Made by a program: the position numbers and the translations under genes. From Toxotes chatareus (lineage: Eukaryota; Chordata; Actinopteri; Toxotidae), in NCBI GenBank assembly GCA_016801885.1, contig CM028887.1, positions 21,769,615 through 21,833,614 of the forward strand: DNA of 64,000 bases, written 5' to 3'. How positions within the stretch are numbered: the stretch's first letter is position 1; each line of letters begins with the position of its first letter. Shown piece after piece: positions 45,001-54,619 of the stretch. The notes under the pieces are model-generated. The model ran no database searches, was not told the DNA's origin, and worked only from the letters and a program-made list of their open reading frames with translations.

Positions 45001-46724
45001 AAATTTTTGACTTTTTTGTTCCGATTTTGAAACGCCATACTATACTATGACGTTTTTTTTTATGACATTTTGAGGTCAAAAAAATTTTTGACTTTTTTGT
45101 CCGAAAAAAACGCCTTACTATACTATACTATGACGTTTTTTATGACATTTTGAGGTCAAAAAAAATTTTTGACTTTTTTGTCCGATTTTGACGCCTTACT
45201 ATACTATGACGTTTTTTATGACATTTTGAGGTCAAAAAATTTTTGACTTTTTTTTGTTGATTTTGACGCCCTTACTATACTATGACGTTTTTTATGACAT
45301 TTTGAGGTCAAAAAAAATTTGACTTTTTTTGTCCGATTTTGACGCCTTACTATACTATGACGTTTTTTTACTATGACATTTTTTAGGTCAAAAAAAATTT
45401 TGACTTTTTTTGCCGATTTTGACGCCTTACTATACTATGACGTTTTTTATGACATTTTGAGGTCAAAAAAAATGTTTGACTTTTTTGGCCGAAAAAAACG
45501 CCTTACTATACTATGACGTTTTTTTATGACATTTTGAGGTCAAAAAAAATTTGACTTTTTTTGTCCGATTTTGACGCCTTACTATACTATGACGTTTTTT
45601 ATGACATTTTGAGGTCAAAAAAATTTTGACTTTTTGGCCGAAAAAAGCGCATACTATACTATGACGTTTTTATGACATTTTGAGGTCAAAAAAATTTTTG
45701 ACTTTTTTGTCCGATTTTGACGCCTTATACTATACTATGACGTTTTTTATGACATTTTGAGGTCAAAAAAAATTTTGACTTTTTTTGTCCGATTTTGACG
45801 CCTATACTACTATGACGCGTTTTTATGACATTTTGAGGTCAAAAATTTTTTGACTTTTTTGTCCGATTTTGACGCCTTACTATACTATACGCGTTTTATG
45901 ACGTTTTTTATGAAATTTTGAGGTCAAAAAATTTTTTTTTATGACATTTTGAGGTCAAAAATTTTTGACTTTTTGTCCGATTTTGATATACTATGACGTT
46001 TTTTATGACATTTTGAGGTCAAAAAATTTTTGACTTTTTTGGCCGAAAAAACGCCATACTATACTATGACGCGTTTTTATGACATTTTTGAGGTCAAAAA
46101 AATTTTTGACTTTTTTTTCCCAAATTTTGACGCCTTACTATACTATATGACGTTTTTTATGACATTTTGAGGTCAAAAAATTTTTGACTTTTTTTGCCGA
46201 AAAACGCCTACTACTATACTATGACGTTTTTTTATGACATTTTGAGGTCAAAAATTTTTTGACTTTTTTGTCCGATTTTTTTACCCTTACTATACTATGA
46301 CGTTTTTTATGACATTTTGAGGTCAAAAAATTTTTTTTGACTTTTTGCCCGAAAAAACGCCATACTATACTATACTATGACGTTTTTTATGACATTTTGA
46401 GGTCAAAAAAAATTTTGACTTTTTTGGCCGAAAAACGCCTTACTATACTATGACTATTTTTTTTGACATTTTGAGGTCAAAAAAATTTTTGACTTTTTTG
46501 GCCGAAAAAAACGCTTTACTATATATATGACGTTTTTTATGACATTTTGAGGTCAAAAAATTTTTGACTTTTTTGGCCCAAAAAACGCCTTACTACACTA
46601 TGACGTTTTTTATGACATTTTGAGGTAAAAAAAAAAAAGTTTGTCTTTTTTTGGCCGATTTTGACGCCTTACTATACTATGACGTTTTTTATGACATTTT
46701 GAGGTCAAAAAAAATTTGACTTTT

Positions 46725-46825
46725 TGCGATTTTGCCGATTTTGATACCTTTTTTTTTTATGACATTTGAGGTCATTTATGATGACCTTTTTGAAAGCCTT
46801 CTTATACTATGGCCTTTTTTATTAG
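46725..46825. repeat. degenerate right edge of the array
   Basis: The last units lose the standard form. TATGACATTTGAGGTCA is followed by TTTATGATGACC rather than the A/T-run core, then TTTTTGAAAGCCTTCTTATACTATGGCC cut into short recognisable pieces (GCCTT, TATACTATGGC). AGGTCATTTATGATGACCT is itself an imperfect dyad. Edge units of arrays are usually the least homogenised, so this may preserve an older monomer. Confidence 0.7.
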
Positions 46826-47465
46826 GGCCCAGCACGAAATTTGTGCAAAGCCCTATTGTAACTGAAGGGATTTTTATTACTCTTAATTTTCTCTCGCCGC
46901 TTTGTCGGCTAATTTGACCCCCTGAATGTGCTAAAAAACTCACCTAACTTCGCCCACAATTTTCCCCCTAGGAAAGTTTTTGTTTGACACTTTCTGTTCA
47001 ACCGAGCGCAGCCAAATGGCTCTGTAGTGCCCCCTAGAGTGTGAAAATATTCCAAGACCCACGGACTTGAAATTCGGTACACAGATGCATCACGTCCATA
47101 CGAGAAAAAAATTCTCTTTGAGGAACTTCTATGATTTACGGGAAGTCTGCCATTTTGGAAAAATGCCGTCATTCTGCGTTTCGCACAGCTTGTACTTTAA
47201 CAAACTCGTCCTAGGAGAATGGTCCGATCATGCTGAAAATTGCTCTGTTTGCTCTTAAGGCCTTCATGACTAAAAGTTGTGAAAAGCTTTGGTATGGGTT
47301 ACACGGTCTGGCCGTGGCGCCACCATGAAATTGACCCTTCACCAACACACAGGAAATGGATGTATTTGTGCCTGTATCTCCCACATACTTCATCCAATGT
47401 GGATCAAACTTTACAGTCATGTTGATCATGTGATTCAGAACAGATTGATGTACTGATATCATGAT
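46826..47465. repeat. dispersed teleost interspersed repeat
   Basis: The segment opens with AGGGCCCAGCACGAAATTTG and continues with AAAGCCCTATTGTAACTGAAGG, CCGCTTTGTCGGCTAATTTG, AATGGCTCTGTAGTGCCCCC, GAAATTCGGTACACAGATG and GGAAGTCTGCCATTTTGG. I recognise these phrases, in this order, as a very abundant dispersed repeat of teleost genomes (usually GGGCCCGAGCACCGAAATTTG...), but I cannot give a database name. It encodes nothing recognisable. It directly abuts the array. The right boundary is approximate. Confidence 0.75.
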
Positions 47466-47888
47466 ACACAAATAGCACCAACTACTGGGAATAGGAAATA
47501 TTTGTATTTTTTATGTAGTTGAAATGTTTATACAAACTCTAAACAACACTAAATGCTAAGTAATATATAACACACTGTCCATTAAACCAAATTACATGTT
47601 TGCTCTGCACAGATAATCAGGATGACCTTCACACTCTCAAGTCATATATATGCTCATATGATGATACACTCACTCAGCCCCCTGCTTGGGAGGGGGCCAT
47701 GTCTTTTCTGTTGCTGTATACTGCTGTGCTTCTCTCTCAAACTCTGCATCACCAGTATCATTGATCATTACCAACACACCACAGTACTTTAAAAACAAAT
47801 CCTTTTCTTAACATTTGTTAACTTACTCATGTTAGCCCATACACCAGCTCATACTGTACCACGGGTGTGTTATGGTGGCTGCCTTCCT
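47466..47888. other. intronic or intergenic DNA, no feature seen
   Basis: This is AT-rich unique-looking sequence between the dispersed repeat and a short open frame. I see no exon with convincing splice sites, no RNA gene and no repeat. Confidence 0.5.
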
Positions 47889-48095
47889 GCAGTCACAGCC
47901 TGTCTCCTCAGTCTCTTCCATATGGGCAGTTTAGTCTCCAGTCCAAGTGATTTTGGACGTCTTTGGTCTGAGAACCACAGGCCATGGAAACATGGTGACA
48001 AGATTCAAACACCAGGCAGAAGTGATGGTGAATCAAAGCCAGGTCCTTTTCACTGTGAAGCAACAGAGCCACCATCTGAGCCACAGAACCGCTAA
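47889..48095 (+). other. uncertain open frame, possible upstream exon
   Basis: An open frame ending at the stop at 48,093-48,095 reads through moderately GC-rich sequence, with residues such as SLVSSPSDFGRLWSENHRPW. A pyrimidine-rich stretch ending TCTCCTCAG precedes part of it and could be an acceptor. The only donors I see inside it (ATGGTGAAT, ATGGTGACA) are weak. It could be a missed exon of the adaptor gene, an alternative terminal exon or chance. I recognise no domain. Confidence 0.2.
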
Positions 48096-48344
48096 TTTAG
48101 AAAAACAACAACTGTAAAAAATTAGGTGTGGGTTTCCATCAAAAACCCGTCAAGAGCAGGTGTTGTTTTCCCTTTGATACTTTAGTCTGAAACCTCCAAA
48201 GCTCTCAGAGGAGACTTCCCCACATTGTGTGTAATTAATTTTCTGATGGGTTGTGAAAAGCGCTTCCCCCTTGTAGTGAGCAGAGTATCATCAGAGCAGG
48301 AGAGGAGGCAGCATGTCTTGTGATTTCTGACAGCTTGTGTAGGA

Positions 48345-48370
48345 GTGTGTGTGTGTGTGTGTGTGTGTGT
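48345..48370. repeat. (GT)13 microsatellite
   Basis: Thirteen uninterrupted GT units, followed at 48,406-48,419 by seven AG units. Both lie just upstream of the first candidate DOK7 exon. Confidence 0.97.
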
Positions 48371-48554
48371 TCATTACACAGCACGTGTATTCTGGCAAGA
48401 GAGTCAGAGAGAGAGAGAGCAAAAGGGGACAGAGAAAGTTAATGAGTAGTGATGAAACTGACAGAAACCCTCGGAGAGGAGAATCCTGTTGTATGAAACA
48501 CAAATGAGTTTTCTTTATTCATCATTCCTCAACGGTGAAGTATCAGCAGTTCAG

Positions 48555-48704
48555 TATGGCAAAAACTACATACCCCTCATGTCGGGTAATGAGACAATGC
48601 CTGATTCCACGAGTTGTATTATGTCTGTTGAAACAAACCCTATTACAGATAATATCCCTGAAGCTCCGGCTTGCTGCGTTAGCTGCTGTGGGCAGGAGGA
48701 AGCG
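48555..48704 (+). CDS. dok7: candidate exon of DOK7-like adaptor (first in window)
   Basis: The frame is open from 48,489 and ends at a plausible donor, GCG|GTAAAT, after codon GCG at 48,702-48,704. It closes in phase 0, exactly the phase needed by the next exon at 49,040. The left boundary is uncertain: CAGTTCAG|TAT at 48,554/48,555 is my choice, and an acceptor five bases earlier is possible. The encoded piece contains a tyrosine (YGKNYIPL), a Ser/Thr-rich stretch and a Cys cluster (ACCVSCCGQ). I recognise no domain in this exon. The call rests on its phase and on the exons that follow. Confidence 0.45.
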
Positions 48705-49039
48705 GTAAATTGGGACACACTGTCAGAGATTTCTCATGTCTGAACCAGCCACCCCTTTGTCTCCTGTCTGCCACCTCTAAAGATGTCAACTCTGTCCTCT
48801 CGGCTCTATATCAGCCTCCTTTCCTCACCTCATGCCCTCTCTTGCCACCCACCTCCTCTCTCCTTATCAATCCTTCACTAAAAAGCGTCTCTGCCCACAG
48901 CTGCTTAAAACGCCTCTATCACATTTTTCATCAGTTTGAAAAGTTGCAGTTTTCTTTTTTGACAGTAACATTGTCGAATGCTGCAGTGAAAAGCAATTAA
49001 CCCTGCCTTGACGATAACCTCTCTTGTCTCCCCACCTAG
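48705..49039 (+). other. intron of DOK7-like gene
   Basis: This is C/T-rich sequence ending in CTCTTGTCTCCCCACCTAG, a good polypyrimidine tract and acceptor. The frame at 48,710-49,000 is open but has no coding features that I recognise. Confidence 0.5.
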
Positions 49040-49111
49040 TGCAATCATGGTTTAGACAACTACATTACACCAGACCAGTGGCGCTCAGCGAAGAATAGAT
49101 GCTTGACGCAG
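49040..49111 (+). CDS. dok7: exon of DOK7-like adaptor
   Basis: The exon is 72 bases, 24 codons, phase 0 at both ends, between CCCCACCTAG and CAG|GTGAGA. It contains DNYITPDQW, a tyrosine in YxxP context. YxxP is the docking motif for CRK/CRKL SH2 domains, and DOK7 is known to recruit CRK and CRKL through two such C-terminal tyrosines. Equating this tyrosine with either known site is inference. The short length and exact phase match with its neighbours support a real exon. Confidence 0.65.
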
Positions 49112-49377
49112 GTGAGATTTTATCTGCCTATTTTAGCTCATGTCGGGAAGGAGCCATTAAAAAAAAGCAATTGCATGTCTAAAGAAATACTACATAAGAA
49201 GAAATAGCACTCTCTCCCTCTTACAGATGAAAAGCTGAATTCATAAGAAATGAATACATGAATAACCAAGCTTATTTTTTAACTGATACAGAGGGAGAGA
49301 AAAAGCTGTATAAATTTTAACCAAATTCAAGAGTGTTTCAAGATGAAATCTTTGAAATAATGTCATTTATTTTCTAG

Positions 49378-49420
49378 GTTGCCAACTCATCAGGCCTTTC
49401 ACCATCTGCAGATACACCAG
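49378..49420 (+). CDS. dok7: 43-base microexon of DOK7-like adaptor
   Basis: The exon lies between TTTATTTTCTAG and CCAG|GTAAGT, a near-consensus donor. It encodes VANSSGLSPSADTP and leaves one base (G) that joins AT of the next exon to give Asp. The piece is Ser/Pro-rich linker with no domain. Exon starts and ends agree in phase on both sides, which is the main evidence. Confidence 0.7.
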
Positions 49421-49457
49421 GTAAGTTTGAGAATGGAACATTGTGGTTGTGTCTTAC

Positions 49458-50170
49458 TCAGTGTTGGAAAGTAATGAAGTCCACAAACCTGAGTACTGTG
49501 CTAAGGTAAAATTTTGAGGTATTTGTGTTCTTTAATATTTCCATTTTTTGCCACTTCATACTTTCATAATTATTGTACTTTTTACTCCACTGCATTTATT
49601 TGACAGCTTTAGTTACTTTAACATTAAACCTTTACATGCGGTATAAAATATGTTGCATTGTTATGGATTAAAAGATCAGACAGTATAAAAGGTAGTTAAA
49701 ATGATGTGAGCTGTTTACATGTTCATGTACAAGTCATAATCAAATAAAAACAGACATTCGGGCCGCAATAAGAAGTAGTTTATTTTTTAGATTTAAAGTA
49801 CGTTTAGCTGATGACGGAGATCCACTGCTATGTAACTCACATGACAACATGTTCCAGAAAATGACAATGGCACTATTCCATTCTCAAGTTTTTGAGAACT
49901 TGGATAGATAGATAGATGTACTTTATTGATCCCCTAAGGGAAATTGTTAAAGTATATCTATCTTAAAAACCATTACCAGGTTCATGTGTATGCCTGACTG
50001 ATATATGTTATACCTGTAGTTGTGGTTTCCTGACACCTAACTGCTCCTGATGATGGGTTTTAAGTAAAACATTTTTTGGAATAACCTTTCTCTTATTTGT
50101 TGAAAGTATTTACATACTGTACTTTTACCTATGTGAAATTTTTAATGGAGATCTTTCTAATAACGCAGCA
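49458..50170. repeat. dispersed teleost repeat, probably non-autonomous DNA element
   Basis: It begins AGTGTTGGAAAGTAATGAAG and contains AAAATTTTGAGGTATTTGTG, TACTTTTTACTCCACTGCAT and TTTGACAGCTTTAGTTAC, and ends near ACTGTACTTTTACC. I recognise this series as a repeat very common in fish genomes, but not its family name. It fills most of the intron between two coding exons. It has no coding capacity. A second, unrelated repeat fragment seems to lie inside it at 49,893-49,947. Boundaries are approximate. Confidence 0.65.
49893..49947. repeat. retroelement 3'-tail-like fragment
   Basis: The segment reads GGATAGATAGATAGATG then TACTTTATTGATCCCC and AAGGGAAATTG. ACTTTATTGATCCC followed by GGGAAATT next to a (GATA) run is a familiar 3' end of fish non-LTR retroelements. 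No coding part is present, so this is a 5'-truncated copy. Confidence 0.6.
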
Positions 50171-50298
50171 TTTACACATTGTTGTATCACTACTCTATAG
50201 TAATCCTGTTACTGGTCTTACTGTGTGACTGTCACAATGTGAATTAAAGTGAGACAGAGTCTGTGTCAAAAACTAATGTGCTAAAACGCTGTTCTCAG

Positions 50299-50451
50299 AT
50301 CCTCCTCTCTATGTGAGAGAGGAACATGATAACAGTGTGGACGTTGGGAAGAAGTTGGCAGGTCTGAAGAAGTCGTTGCCCTCTCTGCCACCTCCTGTCC
50401 CTCCACCTCTGCCTATCGCACTGAGCACGCATAGACCAACATCAACCTGTG
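50299..50451 (+). CDS. dok7: exon of DOK7-like adaptor, proline-rich
   Basis: The exon is 153 bases, from GTTCTCAG to CTGTG|GTAAGC. The first two bases complete an Asp codon begun in the microexon, and one base carries over to the next exon. It encodes PPLYVREE, a Lys/Leu stretch and a proline-rich tract, SLPSLPPPVPPPLP, that could bind SH3 domains. This fits the unstructured C-terminal tail of a docking protein. Confidence 0.75.
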
Positions 50452-50628
50452 GTAAGCAAATTACATCATTTCTGATTAATTCATTGATTCAATGACTAAT
50501 GTTTTTCAGGTAGTTTTTTTTTTTTAATTAATGGTAGCTTTCTGATGATATATTGACTCTTCATCATAGTGGCCCTGGATCATCTGGGCAGCCATTTTAA
50601 CATCTCTCCCTTTGGATTTTTCCTTCAG

Positions 50629-50853
50629 GTATGTTCCAACCTCCTCATGGCGCTCCTCTGTCTGCGCCCCTGGACACTGGGCTCCATTGTGACAGCAGTA
50701 TTAATTATATCAACATCCCCATTAGCCCCCTGCCGGCTAAAACTAACAGAGAGCTCCTGTACACGGAGCTGGACCTGCAGGAGCCCGGCTCAGCTCCAGT
50801 CTCCAGTCCACAGAGTGCTGTCAGAGTTAACACTTTGCAGCTCTGCAGACCCA
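50629..50853 (+). CDS. dok7: exon of DOK7-like adaptor with Tyr docking motifs
   Basis: The exon is 225 bases, from TTTTCCTTCAG to GACCCA|GTAAGA. The frame is fixed by the single base carried from the previous exon. It contains NYINIPISP, where YINI is a YxNx motif of the kind GRB2-type SH2 domains bind, and LLYTELDLQEPG, a second tyrosine in acidic/hydrophobic context. Tails of DOK, FRS and IRS proteins carry such sites. Reading past the donor would end after five more codons, so splicing into 51,784 is preferred. Confidence 0.78.
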
Positions 50854-51783
50854 GTAAGAACACAGAGCCATAAATGGCCATTTTGAATCTATATCTGTCT
50901 TTTTGTAGCACTGCTTCCTTCTCTCTGTCCTCTGTGATAATGGCTTTGCATCAGCTTTTGCATCCCATATCTCTGCCACTCACAGGCCTCTCATATGACA
51001 CATGTATGCATTTATAGATTCCTTAGGGGTATTAAACACTTGGGAAAACCTTACTGCAATATGGAAAAAAAAGGTTTTCTGATGCTTTGCTTATATCTGT
51101 TTAGCATCTGTCTGTCTTTCTTATTCACTTTAAGACTTCAGGCAGGTGGTTGGTAACTATTCTACCAGATTCTTACAAATATAAAATGCTCCAACCCTTC
51201 CCTACCCAAATGGACATTTGTATACAAATGTGTATTTGGTTTGTTTGAGAGCAACCTGCGACTGCTGCTTATTCTCCTGCAACCAAGTACTACTATTACT
51301 ACAGATCAGTACACTTAATGAATGGGGAGAGAAAATTTATTCATGAAAAACAGACATGAATTTCAATTCTATTGCTACGTAGGAGCCTAATTTATGTGGC
51401 ATAATCACACATTTGTAGATGGTGAAAATGAGGCAGTTTAACACTGTGACAGAAAGCATTTACAATAGTTTAAAAATATTACAATTCTCAGGGGTGAATG
51501 TGCAAATTTAACATAACATCTGAACTTGAAGTAATTTCATGGATTTTTAAAATCACAGATGAAATGAATTCTTAAGAGCTATATCAACAGCACTATCAAA
51601 TAGGAAAATGTCCTTTAGAAAATGGTGTAGATTTGAGTTACTGCAGGGTCAAAGTAACCGAACGTTACATTACATTGCATGTTTTTCATGTTGTATGTGA
51701 CAATGTTAATTAACATGTGTCATGCTGTAGAAACATAAATGTTTTCTGTTATCTCCCCCCTTTACCACTGATTTTCCAACCAG
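50854..51783 (+). other. last intron of DOK7-like gene
   Basis: The intron is 930 bases, AT-rich, with donor GTAAGA and acceptor TTTTCCAACCAG. I see no repeat, RNA gene or further exon in it. Confidence 0.65.
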
Positions 51784-51920
51784 AAGAGGGCTCCATCAGG
51801 TACGCCCACCTCGACATCACTGCTATGGAAACGGCTCAGAGAGTGGGGGCGGAGCATGTTCAGGGCAGGGAGGACAGACTGACTCAGCTGGAGAACAGAC
51901 GACGAGGGCCACAAATCTGA
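51784..51920 (+). CDS. dok7: terminal coding exon of DOK7-like adaptor
   Basis: The exon begins AAGAGGGC after AACCAG, completing a Lys codon, and ends with TGA at 51,918-51,920. It encodes IRYAHLDITAMETAQRVG followed by a charged helix-like end (GREDRLTQLENRRRGPQI). A tyrosine followed by hydrophobic and acidic residues near the end, paired with the earlier NYINI and LYTEL sites, resembles DOK/IRS-type docking tails. Assignment to DOK7 rests mainly on synteny: DOK7 lies tail-to-tail with LRPAP1 in human. A different DOK/FRS/IRS-like adaptor is the main alternative. Confidence 0.7.
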
Positions 51921-52345
51921 CTCTGCAACGCCCAGCTCTGTGACACTTTAAAATAGTTTTCATCGCTGATTCTCTCGATCTCTTTGAATAAGCTATAATG
52001 CTCAGATGCAGTTGATCATCTCACTTAAAAACACACACACACACACACTCAGTTGTGCCAGTGTACAGAAATTCCCACAAACAATCCATTCCACTAAAAA
52101 AAAAGAAAATAGGAAAATGTCTAGGAAGTCTCTTATGCAGCTGCCATCATGGATGCGTTTTGTTTATATGGTGTAATTATTTGTATACTTAGACATGAAT
52201 TTGTGTTACCCAAGGAATGTTTCTTTTTGTGGGCTGCATGGCACTTAAGTACGCTGAGGCAACTGTTGATGGAGGAACCTTTTTGCTATGTGCCTCTAAA
52301 GATTCTCTCAGGATGACTGGAATAAAATGGCCTAAATTATGAGGG
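51921..52345 (+). other. probable 3' UTR of DOK7-like gene
   Basis: This runs from the stop codon to just beyond the first canonical poly(A) signal. It contains an (AC)9 run at 52,031-52,048. The length is inferred from the signal position only. Confidence 0.45.
52321..52326 (+). terminator. AATAAA poly(A) signal candidate
   Basis: A canonical AATAAA lies about 400 bases after the DOK7-like stop codon. An ATTAAA at 53,172-53,177 is a weaker downstream alternative. Confidence 0.4.
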
Positions 52346-53300
52346 AATGGCACCAAAAGCTAATGCTCGCCACTGACATTACAAATGGGAGACACAGATA
52401 AACAGCAGCTGTTGTAGTTTGTTGTAATGTATTTGAACTTCTGGCTACGTTTACCTTCTTCAGACTGTTTGGGTGTGGCTGTGTTTGTTGTTACCTCTCT
52501 TGCTAAGAGTAATCAACTGCCATTTAAAAAAAAAAAATTCAGGTTATTTATCACAGGTTTAGAGCATAGTCTGATCACATAATGAGATCAAGGCCTTCTC
52601 ATCGCACTGACACCTTACAGTCGACTGCTAAGAGTCCCAGCTTGCTTGGCAATCATTCCACATAAGCGCTTAAAAGCATTCGATTGAAATAAGCAGCTTA
52701 GAGTTATATCTCGGGTGTATATTACATTAATGCAGGCCCATGTGGCCCAAGCAGGACATGACAGAGTAATCAGGCGGCCAGTAACATTATTCATCACAGT
52801 AATCAATGTCTCTGCTTCTGGTCTATGAGAGGGCAAGACTTGATGAATGGAAAAGCACAGTGTGTGCTCCAATTTCTCACCTCCCTTTTGATATCATCAG
52901 GACAAATTGTCCAATATTTGACAGTAATTTATTTTTATGGCGGCGGTTCCCCACCAGCGTCTGAGGAGGAGATGAGGAGGAAGAAACAACATAAGGCATA
53001 AACATTTTTTACTGAGAACAACCTGTTAATGTCACTACAGGGACGGCTTTTGTCTACAGGACGTGTAAATAGTAACTGCTATAATTTATGCCAAGACAAT
53101 ATGAATTATATGAAACTATATTTTTAAAATATCACTCTTTGTATGTTGTTGGCACCTGTATCTTAATGAATATTAAAGATTGCTGTTACAATTTCATGTT
53201 TCAAGGTTTCAGTGCTTCTTACCTGAAGTATTCTTCATTTTATATGGGCCGTCATGCTATTTCTCGGACATGTCTGTGTTTTTTGTACCTACATAACTAC
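52346..53300. other. intergenic DNA, no gene seen
   Basis: AT-rich sequence between the convergent genes. I searched the minus strand here for the missing LRPAP1 C-terminal exons (an HNEL codon string before a stop, or KHFE/EKH-like codons) and found none. Confidence 0.5.
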
Positions 53301-54409
53301 TGCATTTAAGGTGGTGCGCATGCAGCATATCATTTGAAAGCTGAAAGTCTTATCTTTTCAGCGATATAAACCTTTACAAGCTAAAACAACGACTTTAGGT
53401 AGAACTAAACCATCTTCTAAAAAACAACAAAGTAATAACTGTCGTCGCTCATTGTTTTTATTTTTTACTAGTCGCCCTGCGGTTCAACACGCAGCGCAAC
53501 AACAACAAAAATGGTCTTGTTTTGTCGGGAAAAGTCTAAAGAATCACGTCGAGTTGAAAAATGCGGTCAAAAACATTTCTTTAGGTGCATAAATGATCAA
53601 AAGTTGCAATCAAATTTTTCCGACTGAAAACTACAGTGCACTATTGCTCCTTCGTTTCTACGTTTTGTCGCCTCTGTTTTGTTTTGAAAATTAATACCAT
53701 GGAGCTTGGTTTGTAGTCCCTGCCCTCTGCTTTTGATTGACACCTCATTTGACCATCCAGGAAGATCTATGGCCCCCCACAGCCAGAAATAGCCAATGAG
53801 CGACTCTAACACGTTAAAGTGCACCGCCCACTCTGACGCTTGTCTTTTCCGCCTATCATCATATCTTACGCTGAATCTGATCTAATGGCCGTGTAGCCAA
53901 TGAAATTGCAGTCGCGGGGAAGTGTCACATGTTGTGATTGTGGAAGGAGGAGGGGCTACAAGACCGTGCGTAAACAAATATACTGGATGTCAGCTAGTCG
54001 TGCGTACGTGCGTAAAAAACAGTAGTGATTTTCTTATGGCTCGGCTCGCTAAAAAGTGCCGGTTCTTTCAGCTCCCCAGGTTCTCCGCAGATGTTTTTGT
54101 TGCTTAAATTGATTTATTAACAAAATAATGTAAAATTACGTGTAAAATTAATTAATTTTCCTGCGGTCACTCATTTTGTCACCTTCTCAGCGTGTTCTCT
54201 CTCTCTTCTCTCTCCTGTGTCTGTAACCCCGCTACCGCAACACCCCCCCCCCCCCCCTTAGTTAGTTCGACACGCCGCACGTCAGGTAGTTGACCAATCA
54301 CGTGAACGAAAAAACAAAAACAAAGCGGCTGCGGCTCCCGTCGTTCACTTCAAAGATGGCCATTGCGGTCGCGACCGAGACATCACTTAGAAACAGGAGA
54401 GGGCAAAAG
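53301..54409. other. CpG-containing spacer, probably old repeat
   Basis: This stretch has more CpG than its surroundings (GGTTCAACACGCAGCGCAAC, GTGCGTACGTGCGTAAAAAA) and several CCAAT-like or AGCCAATGA phrases. It has no credible exon. A run of 15 C lies at 54,243-54,257. The content looks like dispersed-repeat sequence, but I do not recognise the family. A small unannotated promoter cannot be excluded. Confidence 0.35.
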
Positions 54410-54511
54410 GGCCATGTGGCTGTGGGTTTTTGTTCCCAGCAATCAAGAGCACACAGTTTGACCAATCAACTGTCTGAAGACTGAGATCCGTTGATTAAAT
54501 GAGTCAAGTCT
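54410..54511 (+). repeat. dispersed repeat, copy 1 (matches right window edge)
   Basis: GCCATGTGGCTGTGGGTTTT through CAATCAACTGTCTGAAGACT to TTGATTAAATGAGTCAAGTC matches 63,887-63,988 over about 100 bases with only a handful of differences by eye, in the same orientation. It looks like a truncated copy of the longer element at the right edge. Confidence 0.85.
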
Positions 54512-54619
54512 CTTACTTTACTGCATGGCATGCTGAGAATAACGTGATGATGTCATCATCTGCCGCTTATATGGGTCCAGGCCCAGGTTGCGGCCGCCCA
54601 GTCCACACCGAAATTCTAC

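Larger units (their letters stand above)
1..46825. repeat. giant AT-rich tandem array, ~75-bp unit
   Basis: The stretch is a continuous head-to-tail repeat running off the left edge of the window. Units measured between successive TACTATACTATGACG starts are 76-77 bp near the left edge and exactly 75 bp in three consecutive units at 4,457-4,681. Elsewhere they are about 72-78 bp. One unit reads TACTATACTATGACG, a T-run, ATGACATTTTGAGGTCA, an A-run and T-run, GACTTTTTTGTCCGATTTT and GACGCC. At about 75 bp this gives roughly 600 or more copies. Most length change is in the A- and T-runs. Where several 75-bp units follow each other, all frames repeat every 25 codons, so short open frames appear on both strands. 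These are a by-product of unit length, not genes. I do not recognise the family by name. Confidence 0.98.

Noticed and set aside
1..46825. CRISPR-like array of regularly spaced repeats
   Set aside because: There are no unique spacers between repeats: the whole unit is repeated. The setting is a vertebrate genome.
48710..49000. 96-codon + strand open frame
   Set aside because: It lies in C/T-rich sequence between two in-phase exons, ends at a stop before the acceptor at 49,039 and is best explained as intron.
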